Notes: generated by a model from the letters alone, not told the origin. A stretch of DNA of 15,102 nucleotides from an uncultured Ruminococcus sp. (GCA_910577575.1 CAJTOG010000047.1:1-15102); one strand, 5' to 3'. Shown: positions 7,879 through 14,492, numbered from the stretch's first letter. Translations and numbers: made by a program.

Positions 7879-8215
7879 TCACATTCACTCCCAGACTTAT
7901 TTTGATTATTTCGTCGATATTCCGCATCATTCCGCTATCCAGCGAACCGACATACCTGCCTATCCGACAGCGGTCAAGCGTCCTTATCTGCTCCGCAAGA
8001 ATCGTGGAATTCTTCGGCAAACCCGAACCTCTGATTTTTATGTGAACAGGCAGTTTACTCTTTTCCGCTGACGAAATCGGAACAGCGATAACCGTCGGAC
8101 TGTGCCTGTTCCCGACATCATTCTGCACAATCAGCACCGGACGGACACCGCCCTGTTCTGAGCCAATCACAGGGTTCAGGTCGGCATAAAAAATATCACC
8201 ACGCTTAATCAACAT
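7871..8215 (-). CDS. MazF/PemK-family toxin, endoribonuclease (114 aa)
   Basis: Typical MazF/PemK fold: IKRGDIFYADLNPVIGSEQGGVRPVLIVQND at the N-terminus, containing the family's RGDI, G-SEQGG-RP and VLIVQND motifs. HSPTVIAVPISS and an ILAEQIRTLD segment follow. Family members are ribosome-independent mRNA endonucleases held in check by a small antitoxin. ATG 8215 has GGGAG (8224-8228) 8 bases upstream; the ATG at 8230 would place that site inside the gene. It overlaps the Cys-rich gene by 11 bases and the 54 aa gene by 8. No MazE/AbrB-like or ribbon-helix-helix antitoxin is recognisable beside it. It may stabilise the element or act without a standard partner. Confidence 0.92.
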   Translation of the reverse strand: MLIKRGDIFYADLNPVIGSEQGGVRPVLIVQNDVGNRHSPTVIAVPISSAEKSKLPVHIKIRGSGLPKNSTILAEQIRTLDRCRIGRYVGSLDSGMMRNIDEIIKISLGVNVNE

Positions 8216-8414
8216 TTCTATCACTCCCATTTTCCGGCGGTTTAAAGCCTTTTTTATTCCTCACACAGCTGTGAAACGGACAAAAAAGCACATCCGTATC
8301 CCTTGCGTACCAGATACAGCCGCTGCACGGATGCCTGCTTGGTAACTTTATTGTTGGAATTGGAATATCAACTCCAAATTTCTGCTGTAAATCAGACATT
8401 TTTTCATCACTCAT
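8205..8414 (-). CDS. Cys-rich small protein upstream of mazF (69 aa)
   Basis: Unrecognised protein with a compact metal-binding-like pattern in its centre: HPCSGCIWYARDTDVLFCPFHSC, that is CxxC, then C-x-x-H-x-C, enough for one zinc site. I chose ATG 8414 because AAAGGGAG lies 8 bases upstream. The frame stays open to a GTG at 8543 (112 aa), but that start has no ribosome site and the extra 43 codons run through two strong hairpins. Its end overlaps the toxin gene by 11 bases, the spacing expected of an antitoxin, but its sequence is unlike known MazF antitoxins. Confidence 0.68.
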   Translation of the reverse strand: MSDEKMSDLQQKFGVDIPIPTIKLPSRHPCSGCIWYARDTDVLFCPFHSCVRNKKGFKPPENGSDRNVD

Positions 8415-8446
8415 ACACCACACTCCCTTTGAATTTTTTATGTAAG

Positions 8447-8477
8447 ACGGCGGTCTGTAAATTACAGAATCCGCCGT
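8447..8477. promoter_or_regulatory. Strong hairpin in the leader of the 69 aa gene
   Basis: ACGGCGG pairs with CCGCCGT, and the nested CTGTAA pairs with TTACAG (2-base bulge). In the plus direction it is followed by CTTTTT; in the minus direction it sits about 30 bases before the start of the Cys-rich gene. It could be an attenuator or leader structure for the mazF operon, or a terminator against plus-strand transcripts. Confidence 0.5.
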
Positions 8478-8490
8478 AACCTTTTTGCCT

Positions 8491-8514
8491 TCGTCTGATT
8501 CTTCAGACGATTTT
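8491..8514 (+). terminator. Hairpin with T-run facing plus
   Basis: Perfect 8-bp stem TCGTCTGA / TCAGACGA with a TTCT loop and TTTT at 8511-8514. It looks like an intrinsic terminator read left to right, yet I see no plus-strand gene before it, so it may instead be part of a structured minus-strand leader. Confidence 0.45.
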
Positions 8515-8596
8515 CCGTGATATTTATCCCCGATACCCGTCACGGCGGAACGTCAGAAACGATGAACAGCGTATTCATCTCATGGAATTCTCATCC

Positions 8597-8615
8597 CTCT
8601 GTGGTTCTCACAGAG
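8597..8615. repeat. Short hairpin in the GC-rich stretch
   Basis: CTCTGTG pairs with CACAGAG across a 5-base loop. It spans the stop codon of the doubtful minus-strand frame at 8608-8820. No T-run follows on either strand. Confidence 0.4.
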
Positions 8616-8820
8616 CCGTCCCCATTGCCTGAGTCTGTGGCTGGACGGAAGTAGAATTGTCCTCCTGCGTTTCGTTGCTCACGGGAAGCTGTCCCGATTT
8701 CCGGACTTCATATTTTTCGCTCGCTCTTATGAGGTCTTGGCGTATGGTCCGTGCAGCTGACGAGATTTTATACCGTCCGCAGGATTCATGTATTTCTGAT
8801 GCTGTCGATTCTGTTTTCAA
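8608..8820 (-). CDS. Doubtful 70 aa reading frame in GC-rich DNA
   Basis: A TTG-started frame encodes a basic first half (CGRYKISSAARTIRQDLIRASEKYE) and a polar, glutamine/serine/threonine-rich tail. There is no ribosome binding site, no ATG, and an in-frame stop lies only five codons upstream of the TTG. Base composition (about 52% GC at 8521-8760) differs sharply from real genes nearby. It may be a short orphan gene, a gene fragment, or chance opening in a structured noncoding stretch. I do not recognise the protein. Confidence 0.3.
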   Translation of the reverse strand: MKTESTASEIHESCGRYKISSAARTIRQDLIRASEKYEVRKSGQLPVSNETQEDNSTSVQPQTQAMGTAL

Positions 8821-8883
8821 GGTGCTTAAGAGTTTTTATGCCCTTATACCTGTATAGGGGAAGAAGTCAGAATTTTGATACCC

Positions 8884-9324
8884 CTAAAAATTAAACTTTT
8901 CCAAAAGTTTGTGAAGTCTGCACAAAATTCTTGTTTTCTTTTTGTTTATATTTTTCTGACTTATACCATAAATCTCTGCACATTCACGTTCTGTTTTTCC
9001 TGCAAAAAAAAGAAGCTCTATGAGCTTCCTGTCTTGTGATGATAATAATTCCATGCACTTATGTAATTTTTCGGATTCCAGATGATTTATTACACTGTTC
9101 TCAACGACATCGTTTTCCGTTTGGAATTCATGAAAATTTTCAAAGTTTCCGTCTGCACTGCCTTTCAGTGACGAAAACTGAATTTCATGTTTATAGAACG
9201 ACTCGTCGTTGTCATCGACGTTCCAGCCTGTTCTGTTATATACTGCACGAATTTCTTCGTTTACCTCAATATCCACATATTTCTTGGTAATAGTGTCATA
9301 TACACGAATTGTATTTTTATTCAT
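8884..9324 (-). CDS. Sigma-70-like regulator with C-terminal region-4 helix-turn-helix (146 aa)
   Basis: The N-terminal half begins NKNTIRVYDTITKKYVDIEVNEEI and continues with YNRTGWNVDDND, a pattern I associate with sigma-like regulators of clostridial conjugative elements. The C-terminal half (about 90-146) is a sigma region-4 helix-turn-helix: LLSSQDRKLIELLFFAGKTERECAEIYGISQKNINKKKTRI. It probably binds -35-like DNA or RNA polymerase to control element genes. ATG 9324 has GGAGG (9330-9334) only 5 bases away; longer TTG starts lack a ribosome site. That ribosome site is inside a long hairpin, so translation may be controlled. Whether it works as a true sigma factor is unproven. Confidence 0.82.
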   Translation of the reverse strand: MNKNTIRVYDTITKKYVDIEVNEEIRAVYNRTGWNVDDNDESFYKHEIQFSSLKGSADGNFENFHEFQTENDVVENSVINHLESEKLHKCMELLSSQDRKLIELLFFAGKTERECAEIYGISQKNINKKKTRILCRLHKLLEKFNF

Positions 9325-9326
9325 TT

Positions 9327-9371
9327 TAACCTCCGTTTTGATTTTCTTGTTTCGAATCAAAACGAAGGCTA
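9327..9371 (-). promoter_or_regulatory. Hairpin that buries the ribosome site of the sigma-like gene
   Basis: In the minus-strand RNA, 17 bases (TAGCCTTCGTTTTGATT) can pair along their whole length with AATCAAAACGGAGGTTA, with two G-U pairs and an 11-base loop. The 3' arm contains the entire GGAGG of the sigma-like gene, ending 2 bases before its ATG. Such a structure would block initiation until melted or bound by a factor. Confidence 0.65.
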
Positions 9372-9373
9372 AG

Positions 9374-9414
9374 GATATTCAGCTTTGCAGCACAGCCATT
9401 TATATCTGAATATC
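9374..9414 (-). repeat. Second inverted repeat in the sigma-like gene leader
   Basis: GATATTCAG (9374-9382) is the reverse complement of CTGAATATC (9406-9414), 9 bp with a 23-base spacer. It is two bases from the ribosome-site hairpin. The two would form tandem stems in one leader RNA, or it may be a protein-binding dyad. Confidence 0.5.
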
Positions 9415-9455
9415 ATCCTGTCCTTTCTCTGTATTCAGAAAAGATGACATAAAAA

Positions 9456-9508
9456 AAGGATACAAATATATTCGCTTTATTGATTAAAACGATTATATTT
9501 ATATCCTT
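9456..9508 (-). promoter_or_regulatory. 15-bp inverted repeat over a TATAAT element
   Basis: AAGGATACAAATATA (9456-9470) and TATATTTATATCCTT (9494-9508) are reverse complements but for one base, with a 23-base spacer. The right arm overlaps TATAAT on the minus strand (9492-9497), a possible -10 for the sigma-like gene; the -35 is poor (AAGAAA). It may be an operator. The rest of the gene-free stretch 9325-9683 holds the leader stems and two downstream hairpins listed separately. Confidence 0.5.
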
Positions 9509-9546
9509 ATTCTGTTTCTTATTTAATTTTTTGTGGGCATAAAATT

Positions 9547-9577
9547 GCTCCGTTTCGCTTTTAAAGCTGAACGGAGC
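9547..9577 (-). terminator. Intrinsic terminator of the TIR/lrgAB operon
   Basis: GCTCCGTT pairs with AACGGAGC, and a nested GCTTT pairs with AAAGC, giving a strong stem. On the minus strand it is followed by AATTTTAT. It lies about 105 bases past the stop of the last operon gene. Confidence 0.65.
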
Positions 9578-9648
9578 TTATAGTGAGAATATAACAATTT
9601 TGTAACACTCTACTTGCTAATACTGTTTACATTAACATCTTTATAAAT

Positions 9649-9672
9649 CAATTGTAACATTACTTACAATTG
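9649..9672 (-). repeat. Hairpin just after the operon's last gene
   Basis: Perfect 9-bp stem CAATTGTAA / TTACAATTG with a 6-base loop, 12 bases past the stop of the 181 aa gene. It has no strong T-run; it may be a weak first terminator or an mRNA end-protecting stem. Confidence 0.45.
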
Positions 9673-9683
9673 CACAACTGATT

Positions 9684-10229
9684 TTATATTATATAACATA
9701 AATACGATAAAGCAGATATTACAAATACAGCAAAATATTGTATTTCCATTGTATTTGAAAACATAACATTCATTACTTCTCTCAACATACACAGATTTAT
9801 CATAAATCCGTTTCGCTTCTCATTCTTACAGGCTTTTTTTGTTTGTTTGGCAACCTTGTAACCTTTTGAATTTATATCAACTTCCCACATTTCCTCTTTA
9901 TCCGGATTAAGATCAAATAGAAAATCTGCTTTAGGAGAATTTGCATTTACTCTATTTTTTATTACCCATGCATATTTCCATCGGTATTTTCTTTCAACCA
10001 TAAGATAGTATGAATCAAGATACCAAAAAGCAACAGTTACTGCTGCGATGATAAAAAAAATCATATTCAAGTTTACTGATTCTTTACTGAAGAAAAAAAC
10101 AAGCAATGCAGAAATCGTACCAATATGCCACCCCTTCATGGAAAAAGAATTGCTTGCCATTCTTGTGATACATGATTGTATGAGATCTAACTCCTTATAT
10201 ATATCCTCTTTAGTAACTGTTGTTTCCAT
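9684..10229 (-). CDS. Multi-TM membrane protein partnered with the TIR gene (181 aa)
   Basis: The N-terminal helix carries the phrase MASNSFSMKGW (about 24-34). Two membrane helices (about 34-49 and 54-71) lead into an FWYLDSYYLMVERKYRWKY segment, and a last hydrophobic helix lies at about 163-181. This NSF-KGW plus W-LD-Y-ER-YR layout resembles small membrane proteins I recall beside TIR or nucleotide-signal genes (SLATT-like or S-4TM-like effectors), but I cannot assign a named family. ATG 10229 has GAGGTG about 5 bases upstream and overlaps the TIR gene by 20 bases, so it is translated with it. It is probably a membrane effector or membrane anchor of the system. Confidence 0.82.
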   Translation of the reverse strand: METTVTKEDIYKELDLIQSCITRMASNSFSMKGWHIGTISALLVFFFSKESVNLNMIFFIIAAVTVAFWYLDSYYLMVERKYRWKYAWVIKNRVNANSPKADFLFDLNPDKEEMWEVDINSKGYKVAKQTKKACKNEKRNGFMINLCMLREVMNVMFSNTMEIQYFAVFVISALSYLCYII

Positions 10230-11049
10230 TTGACACCTCGTTAACAAACATCTTATATAGCAGATCCATCGGAATTACATTATGTTCATTTTTATATCGT
10301 TCTTTCCAATCAATAAGATTTTTCTCATTTAATGATTTTAAATTATTTGTTGAAATATTATATGTGATTTTAAGTTCAGCACGACTCTCAGTTGCTGCAT
10401 TAATTGCAAAATTCTCCTTAAAATATTTATCTCTATATTCAGATAGCGGTTTCTTGCGAATCAAATCCGCACATAATAGCTCTGCGTATATCCAAGGAGA
10501 ATATGTACTACTTAAACCATTCTTATCAATAACATTAACCGATTTGTCTGTATTGAGAAAAAATACTGATTCAGTATTATCTATCATAGTTTGTAATGAC
10601 ATCAAAAGCATTATGTTAGTATGTTGCGACGCTTTTTTACAGCTTTCATGGTCGTATATATAACCATAATCGCCATTTCTTCGCTTATGACTGTAGTTAT
10701 CATTTAATATGCCTAACAAATCATCAATATACCCCCATACATTCGAATCAACAAATGAAGTTATATTAAATTTCTCATACAGCCATCCGGCAAAAGCATT
10801 TGCCAGATCTTCATCAGCGTGAGAATGAGAAATAAATACATCAACACTGTACTTCGGAAACCACTTCTTTAAAATAATATTTCCATCTAATGGAGTACCT
10901 TCTTCAAAATGATTTATTATTGCATCCTTAATTTCTGAAGTTATGGATTGTGAACACTTTTTATAACTTTCCTTAGCAATATCTATATAATACTGAAAGT
11001 TATTGTAAAAAAATTCATTGGATAATTTTAAATTAAATCCTGCAAACAT
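10210..11049 (-). CDS. TIR-domain protein (279 aa)
   Basis: A short N-terminal region (1-66) precedes a TIR fold: strand A VDVFISHSHADEDLANAFAGWL (69-90), then SFVDSNVWGYIDD (98-110), MLLMSLQTMIDNTESVFFLNT (147-167), and the motif SPWIYAEL (184-191), whose Glu190 lies where TIR NADases have their catalytic glutamate. Bacterial TIR proteins of this kind consume NAD+ or make cyclic or linear ADP-ribose signals in anti-phage defence (as ThsB does in Thoeris). ATG 11049 has GGAG 8 bases upstream; the GTG at 11058 overlaps that site. It follows lrgB by 14 bases and overlaps the 181 aa membrane gene. The role in this operon is inferred. Confidence 0.88.
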   Translation of the reverse strand: MFAGFNLKLSNEFFYNNFQYYIDIAKESYKKCSQSITSEIKDAIINHFEEGTPLDGNIILKKWFPKYSVDVFISHSHADEDLANAFAGWLYEKFNITSFVDSNVWGYIDDLLGILNDNYSHKRRNGDYGYIYDHESCKKASQHTNIMLLMSLQTMIDNTESVFFLNTDKSVNVIDKNGLSSTYSPWIYAELLCADLIRKKPLSEYRDKYFKENFAINAATESRAELKITYNISTNNLKSLNEKNLIDWKERYKNEHNVIPMDLLYKMFVNEVSNGNNSY

Positions 11050-11063
11050 TTTTATCACTCCAA

Positions 11064-11753
11064 TTAATATAGTTTTGAAAATATTGTAGTGCCTATTACT
11101 GTCATTAATCCGGCAACAGCAATTGATAAACTACTCATTGCACCTTCTATCTCCCCCATTTCCATAGCTTTTGCCGTTCCCATAGCATGAGATGCTGAAC
11201 CTATCGCTATGCCCTTTGCTATCGGCTCTCTGATTCTCAATACACGGCACACAAATTCAGCAATAATATTGCCGGTAATTCCTGTCATTATTATTATTGG
11301 CACAGTAAGGCTTGGTATTCCTCCAAGTTCTTCCGATACTCCCATACCCATAGCGGCAGTGATGGATTTAGGCAATAATGTCAAGTACATCGTATGAGAG
11401 AATTTAAACAGTGCTGAAAACGCAAGTATACTGCAAAGACTTGCAATAACTCCTGAACCTATTCCTACTAATATAGCGGTCAAATTCTTTTTAAGTGCCT
11501 GAAGTTGTTCGTATAGCGGAATAGCAAGACAGACTGTTGTAGGAGTAAGTAAATAATGCAGATAGTTTGATTTTTCATAGTATATGCTGTAATCCACTTT
11601 TAATACAAGTAAAAATAAAACTGTGAAAACAGTTGAAAACAAGAGTGGATTAAACAATACTATCTTAAACTTATCTTGAAGAAATTTACCTACAAGATAA
11701 GAGGCAATACTTATCACAACTCCCCAATACACAGTGTCTGATAATATATTCAT
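11064..11753 (-). CDS. lrgB: LrgB/CidB-family membrane protein (229 aa)
   Basis: Clear LrgB family member of usual length. Hallmarks are LLTPTTVCLAIPLYEQ, LLPKSITAAMGMGVSEELGGIPSLT, and IAIGSASHAMGTAKAMEMGEIEGAMSSL, spread over about six to seven membrane helices. Characterised LrgAB/CidAB pairs modulate murein hydrolase activity and cell death in staphylococci, and relatives act as pyruvate carriers in Bacillus and Streptococcus. The ATG overlaps the lrgA stop (ATGA). Unusually, the pair is embedded between a deoxyribosyltransferase/TIR-like gene and a TIR gene instead of standing alone. Confidence 0.96.
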   Translation of the reverse strand: MNILSDTVYWGVVISIASYLVGKFLQDKFKIVLFNPLLFSTVFTVLFLLVLKVDYSIYYEKSNYLHYLLTPTTVCLAIPLYEQLQALKKNLTAILVGIGSGVIASLCSILAFSALFKFSHTMYLTLLPKSITAAMGMGVSEELGGIPSLTVPIIIMTGITGNIIAEFVCRVLRIREPIAKGIAIGSASHAMGTAKAMEMGEIEGAMSSLSIAVAGLMTVIGTTIFSKLY

Positions 11754-12112
11754 TTCTTATTTTTTCCTCTTTTCCTCCTTATTACTGCCTGTGTGACTAA
11801 GCCGGTTATTCCCATAACCAAAAAAGTTGTTACTATCGTTATTATGATGATCTGAATCCATATAGATTTTAATTGGTCAAGCTGTGAGATTATTCCTACT
11901 GCAGACGGTACGAAAAGTATTGGCATGATATCTATTAAAAAATCTCCAGTTTCCTTAATTTGTGATATTTTGATAGCACCACAACATAGAAGAATAAATA
12001 ACAGAATCATGCCGTATATACTCCCCGGAATTGGAAGTGGAATGAAGAAGTTAAGTAGTTCGCCTATACAGGATACAATGAGGATGATCAGTAGCTGTTT
12101 TATATACTTCAT
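11750..12112 (-). CDS. lrgA: LrgA/CidA-family holin-like protein (120 aa)
   Basis: Small holin-like protein with four hydrophobic helices and the family signature IPLPIPGSIYGMILLFILL near residues 25-45, FLIDIMPILFVPSAVGII in the middle and a basic C-terminus (RRKRGKNKK). LrgA forms oligomers and works with LrgB. Its ATG overlaps the stop of the 513 aa gene by 4 bases, and its stop overlaps lrgB by 4, so the three are translationally coupled. This coupling to a signalling or sensor-like gene is what makes the locus unusual. Confidence 0.95.
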   Translation of the reverse strand: MKYIKQLLIILIVSCIGELLNFFIPLPIPGSIYGMILLFILLCCGAIKISQIKETGDFLIDIMPILFVPSAVGIISQLDQLKSIWIQIIIITIVTTFLVMGITGLVTQAVIRRKRGKNKK

Positions 12113-13650
12113 GTTTCATCTATTGCTTTTATTATTTCATCAATTTTATATGAACTCTTAGGATCGGCACATTCTGGGAAATACTGATATATAGAATTCT
12201 TTATTTTATCCTTATATTGTGAATTTAGTGAACATATACCTACAACCATATTAACCTTATCTTCTGTCAGCATTTCTTTATACCAAGAATCAAATGCATT
12301 AAAAAACATACTAACAATCTCCCTTGATCTGGTAGTTTCGGCTGTTCTGTCATTATGTATATCCTCTTTGGGATCGGTTTTCATTTGGAAATATCCACGA
12401 TCTTTAAACGCATCAATATCATTTTCTTGTGGAATACCTAAAAGAGTCCTTGACGGATCGTTACATATTGTGCTAAAATCTCTGTGATGTAATCTGTCAA
12501 AAATATGTGAAAGTTTACTGCAAACTTCATATCCAACAATTTTTAACGTTGAATTAATAATGTTTCGCTTATTATCATGAGTTGTGCTGCCATCAGAATT
12601 CTTATCTCCACTTTTATCTAATTGATAAAAATGAATAAATGCAACTTGGTTATCAATGACAACGAGTTCAAAACCTATACTATACATAGATTTACGAACA
12701 AAAACTCTCATATTCTTGCTCCCATATAATAATGCGTTATGTATATCATTCCACTTGCTTGGATCATTGTTGCATATAATTCTGTCACAACGATCCACTC
12801 TTTTTGATGCTGCACAAAGTGCATTCATAAAATCATTATGAACATCTGAATTCTCCCGTGAACCCGCCACAATTGATTGATTCGCAAATCTGGATGTTCT
12901 TAATGTTTCTTTAGTATCCTTTACTGCTTTCGTAAGTTCTTCAAATGCCCTTCTTTCACCAGGAATAAATTCTGCCTTAACATATTTATTGTTAAGCATA
13001 TCAAGTATTCCTCTTTCCGAAAATAAATCTTCAATACTTTCAAATCCCAGTTCAGCAATTTTCGCAAATGAACTAATAGAGTTAAATGGATTAGCAAGTG
13101 TTTTGAGTCTATTAATTATTACGTTTGTAAAAGAAGATATCGCATCATTATCTGCAATAGAGGAAATAAGATTCTTAACTTTTGTCCAATCCGAAACATT
13201 CGCTTTTCTATTGCATTCGCTCTTCTTTTCATTGAAAACAGATATTAAATCATTCTCAAAAGTAAGAATATTAATGTTCTGAATATAGAATGGCGGTGGT
13301 GAACAATTCTTTTTATTAGCAACAAGCAATATTGGCTTATTCTGTGAGGATATCAATCCAAGTTCAAACCACACATTGCTGTTAAAGACTCCATTTTTTT
13401 CATCGTATTGATCCAAAAGCACTACAAATTCATCATATGTTGCAATGCAGCCGTACACACTATCCTGTAAATTGTCAGAACCTATCATATCATGCCTTTT
13501 AAACGATGCAACATCATACTTATCTGACAAATCTTTATCTATACGCATAGCATATAAAAACAACGCATAGAAGAAGTTTGAATAAGCATGATTATCAGTA
13601 CCTTCATTCCCCGTTACAGCAAGGTAAAGTATTTTTTTCTTTTTTTCCAT
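12109..13650 (-). CDS. Two-part protein: N-terminal deoxyribosyltransferase/TIR-like domain, C-terminal PLD-like region (513 aa)
   Basis: Residues about 5-140 look Rossmann-like: KILYLAVTGNEG, a middle EFVVLLDQYD strand, and NSNVWFELGLISSQNKPILLVA (90-111). The N-x-x-[FWY]-E-L-G signature with Glu96 is typical of nucleoside 2-deoxyribosyltransferase-like and TIR-like domains, many of them NAD-cleaving or nucleotide-sensing. Residues about 265-400 (DIHNALLYGSKNMRVFVRKSM; FELVVIDNQVAFIHFYQ; LKIVGYEVCSKLSHIFDRLHHRDF) recall the phospholipase-D-like sensor fold without the HKD residues. The last 110 residues are helical and unrecognised. GAGGTG lies 6 bases before ATG 13650. As first gene of the coupled set it may be the sensor or a second signal-producing enzyme; both are inference. 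Confidence 0.78.
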   Translation of the reverse strand: MEKKKKILYLAVTGNEGTDNHAYSNFFYALFLYAMRIDKDLSDKYDVASFKRHDMIGSDNLQDSVYGCIATYDEFVVLLDQYDEKNGVFNSNVWFELGLISSQNKPILLVANKKNCSPPPFYIQNINILTFENDLISVFNEKKSECNRKANVSDWTKVKNLISSIADNDAISSFTNVIINRLKTLANPFNSISSFAKIAELGFESIEDLFSERGILDMLNNKYVKAEFIPGERRAFEELTKAVKDTKETLRTSRFANQSIVAGSRENSDVHNDFMNALCAASKRVDRCDRIICNNDPSKWNDIHNALLYGSKNMRVFVRKSMYSIGFELVVIDNQVAFIHFYQLDKSGDKNSDGSTTHDNKRNIINSTLKIVGYEVCSKLSHIFDRLHHRDFSTICNDPSRTLLGIPQENDIDAFKDRGYFQMKTDPKEDIHNDRTAETTRSREIVSMFFNAFDSWYKEMLTEDKVNMVVGICSLNSQYKDKIKNSIYQYFPECADPKSSYKIDEIIKAIDET

Positions 13651-13773
13651 TTTAACACCTCATAATAATTATTTTACTTATTTTTCTATGAATTCTAATT
13701 AAAAATAGATAAGCATTGATTATTAAAACTTTACATAGACAATCAATATATCTTTTCTTTATCAATACATAAT

Positions 13774-14424
13774 CTATTTATTTTCCCGTGCCTGAAGATC
13801 CTTAAGCATAGTTACTAATTTCCGCATTTCACGTGGTGAACCGCTCTTAAATATAGAATCAATAAAATCCTTAATCATCTTACCAAACCCATAAATATAC
13901 ACAGCCAAAATTAAAATTACAGTTGTCAGGACTATTAAAACATCTGCATCTTCTTTTTTAGCTACTAATCCAACAAGAAATCCTATAATAGGAAAAACTA
14001 TTGTTTTTGCATAATTCATGATATTCTGATTACCGATTCCTAATGAAGCAATCCAACTTTCACCTTCTTGTATAAGATGTTCTATTTGCTTTTCAGAATT
14101 CCAGCAAACCGCTTTTCCTTTTTCATCCTTTAATTCTTTTTCCAAAATATCATTTAATAAATCCAATGATTTATTGTACTCTGTAAAACGTTCACCGGAT
14201 CTTTGTATCTCTCTCTTTTGAACAAATATGCACCAAATGAAAAATATTATTATCGCAGCAAAATCAAGTACATAGAACAAAATCGCATCTTTTTTTATAC
14301 TAATGACAAATAATGAGGCGATTATAATACTAAATAATATAATTCCAAAAAGAACAATGAATTTTGAACGTTTTTTTACTTCCTTCTGTTTTTTAAGATA
14401 TGTATCTAAAATTATATTTATCAT
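13774..14424 (-). CDS. Membrane protein with about four TM helices (216 aa)
   Basis: Two hydrophobic helices near the N-terminus (FIVLFGIILFSIIIASLFVI and FYVLDFAAIIIFFIWCIFV), a charged central region (about 65-130), and two more helices (IVFPIIGFLVGLVA and VLIVLTTVILILAVYIYGFG). Two starts are possible: ATG 14439 would be only about 12 bases from the predicted transcription start with no ribosome site; ATG 14424 has GGGG 9 bases before it, so I prefer it. I do not recognise the family; the layout recalls effector-type 4-TM proteins of nucleotide-signalling systems. It lies 123 bp before the 513 aa gene, with no clear terminator between, so co-transcription is likely. Confidence 0.8.
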   Translation of the reverse strand: MINIILDTYLKKQKEVKKRSKFIVLFGIILFSIIIASLFVISIKKDAILFYVLDFAAIIIFFIWCIFVQKREIQRSGERFTEYNKSLDLLNDILEKELKDEKGKAVCWNSEKQIEHLIQEGESWIASLGIGNQNIMNYAKTIVFPIIGFLVGLVAKKEDADVLIVLTTVILILAVYIYGFGKMIKDFIDSIFKSGSPREMRKLVTMLKDLQARENK

Positions 14425-14457
14425 TTTTGACAACCCCATTATTTTTTATTATTTGTT

Positions 14458-14486
14458 ATTTTACTATATAATAATTGCAATGTCAA
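14458..14486 (-). promoter_or_regulatory. Sigma-A-type promoter of the TIR/lrgAB locus
   Basis: On the minus strand TTGACA (14481-14486) is followed by a 17-base spacer and TAAAAT (14458-14463), near-perfect housekeeping spacing. Transcription should start near 14451, giving a leader of about 27 bases to ATG 14424. Confidence 0.82.
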
Positions 14487-14492
14487 CACTTA

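Noticed and set aside
10220..10663. Plus-strand frame of 147 codons opposite the TIR gene
   Set aside because: Antisense shadow of the TIR-domain gene; hydrophobic translation arises from the complement of its codons.
10210..11049. Calling the TIR protein thsB of a known Thoeris system
   Set aside because: No ThsA (SIR2-SLOG or Macro-TM) partner lies beside it, so a known Thoeris type is not supported.
13715..13747. Inverted ATTGATT / AATCAAT with a 19-base spacer in the gap before the 513 aa gene, possibly a promoter or operator
   Set aside because: Seven-base AT-only arms are expected by chance in this AT-rich gap, and the -35/-10 pairing is poor.
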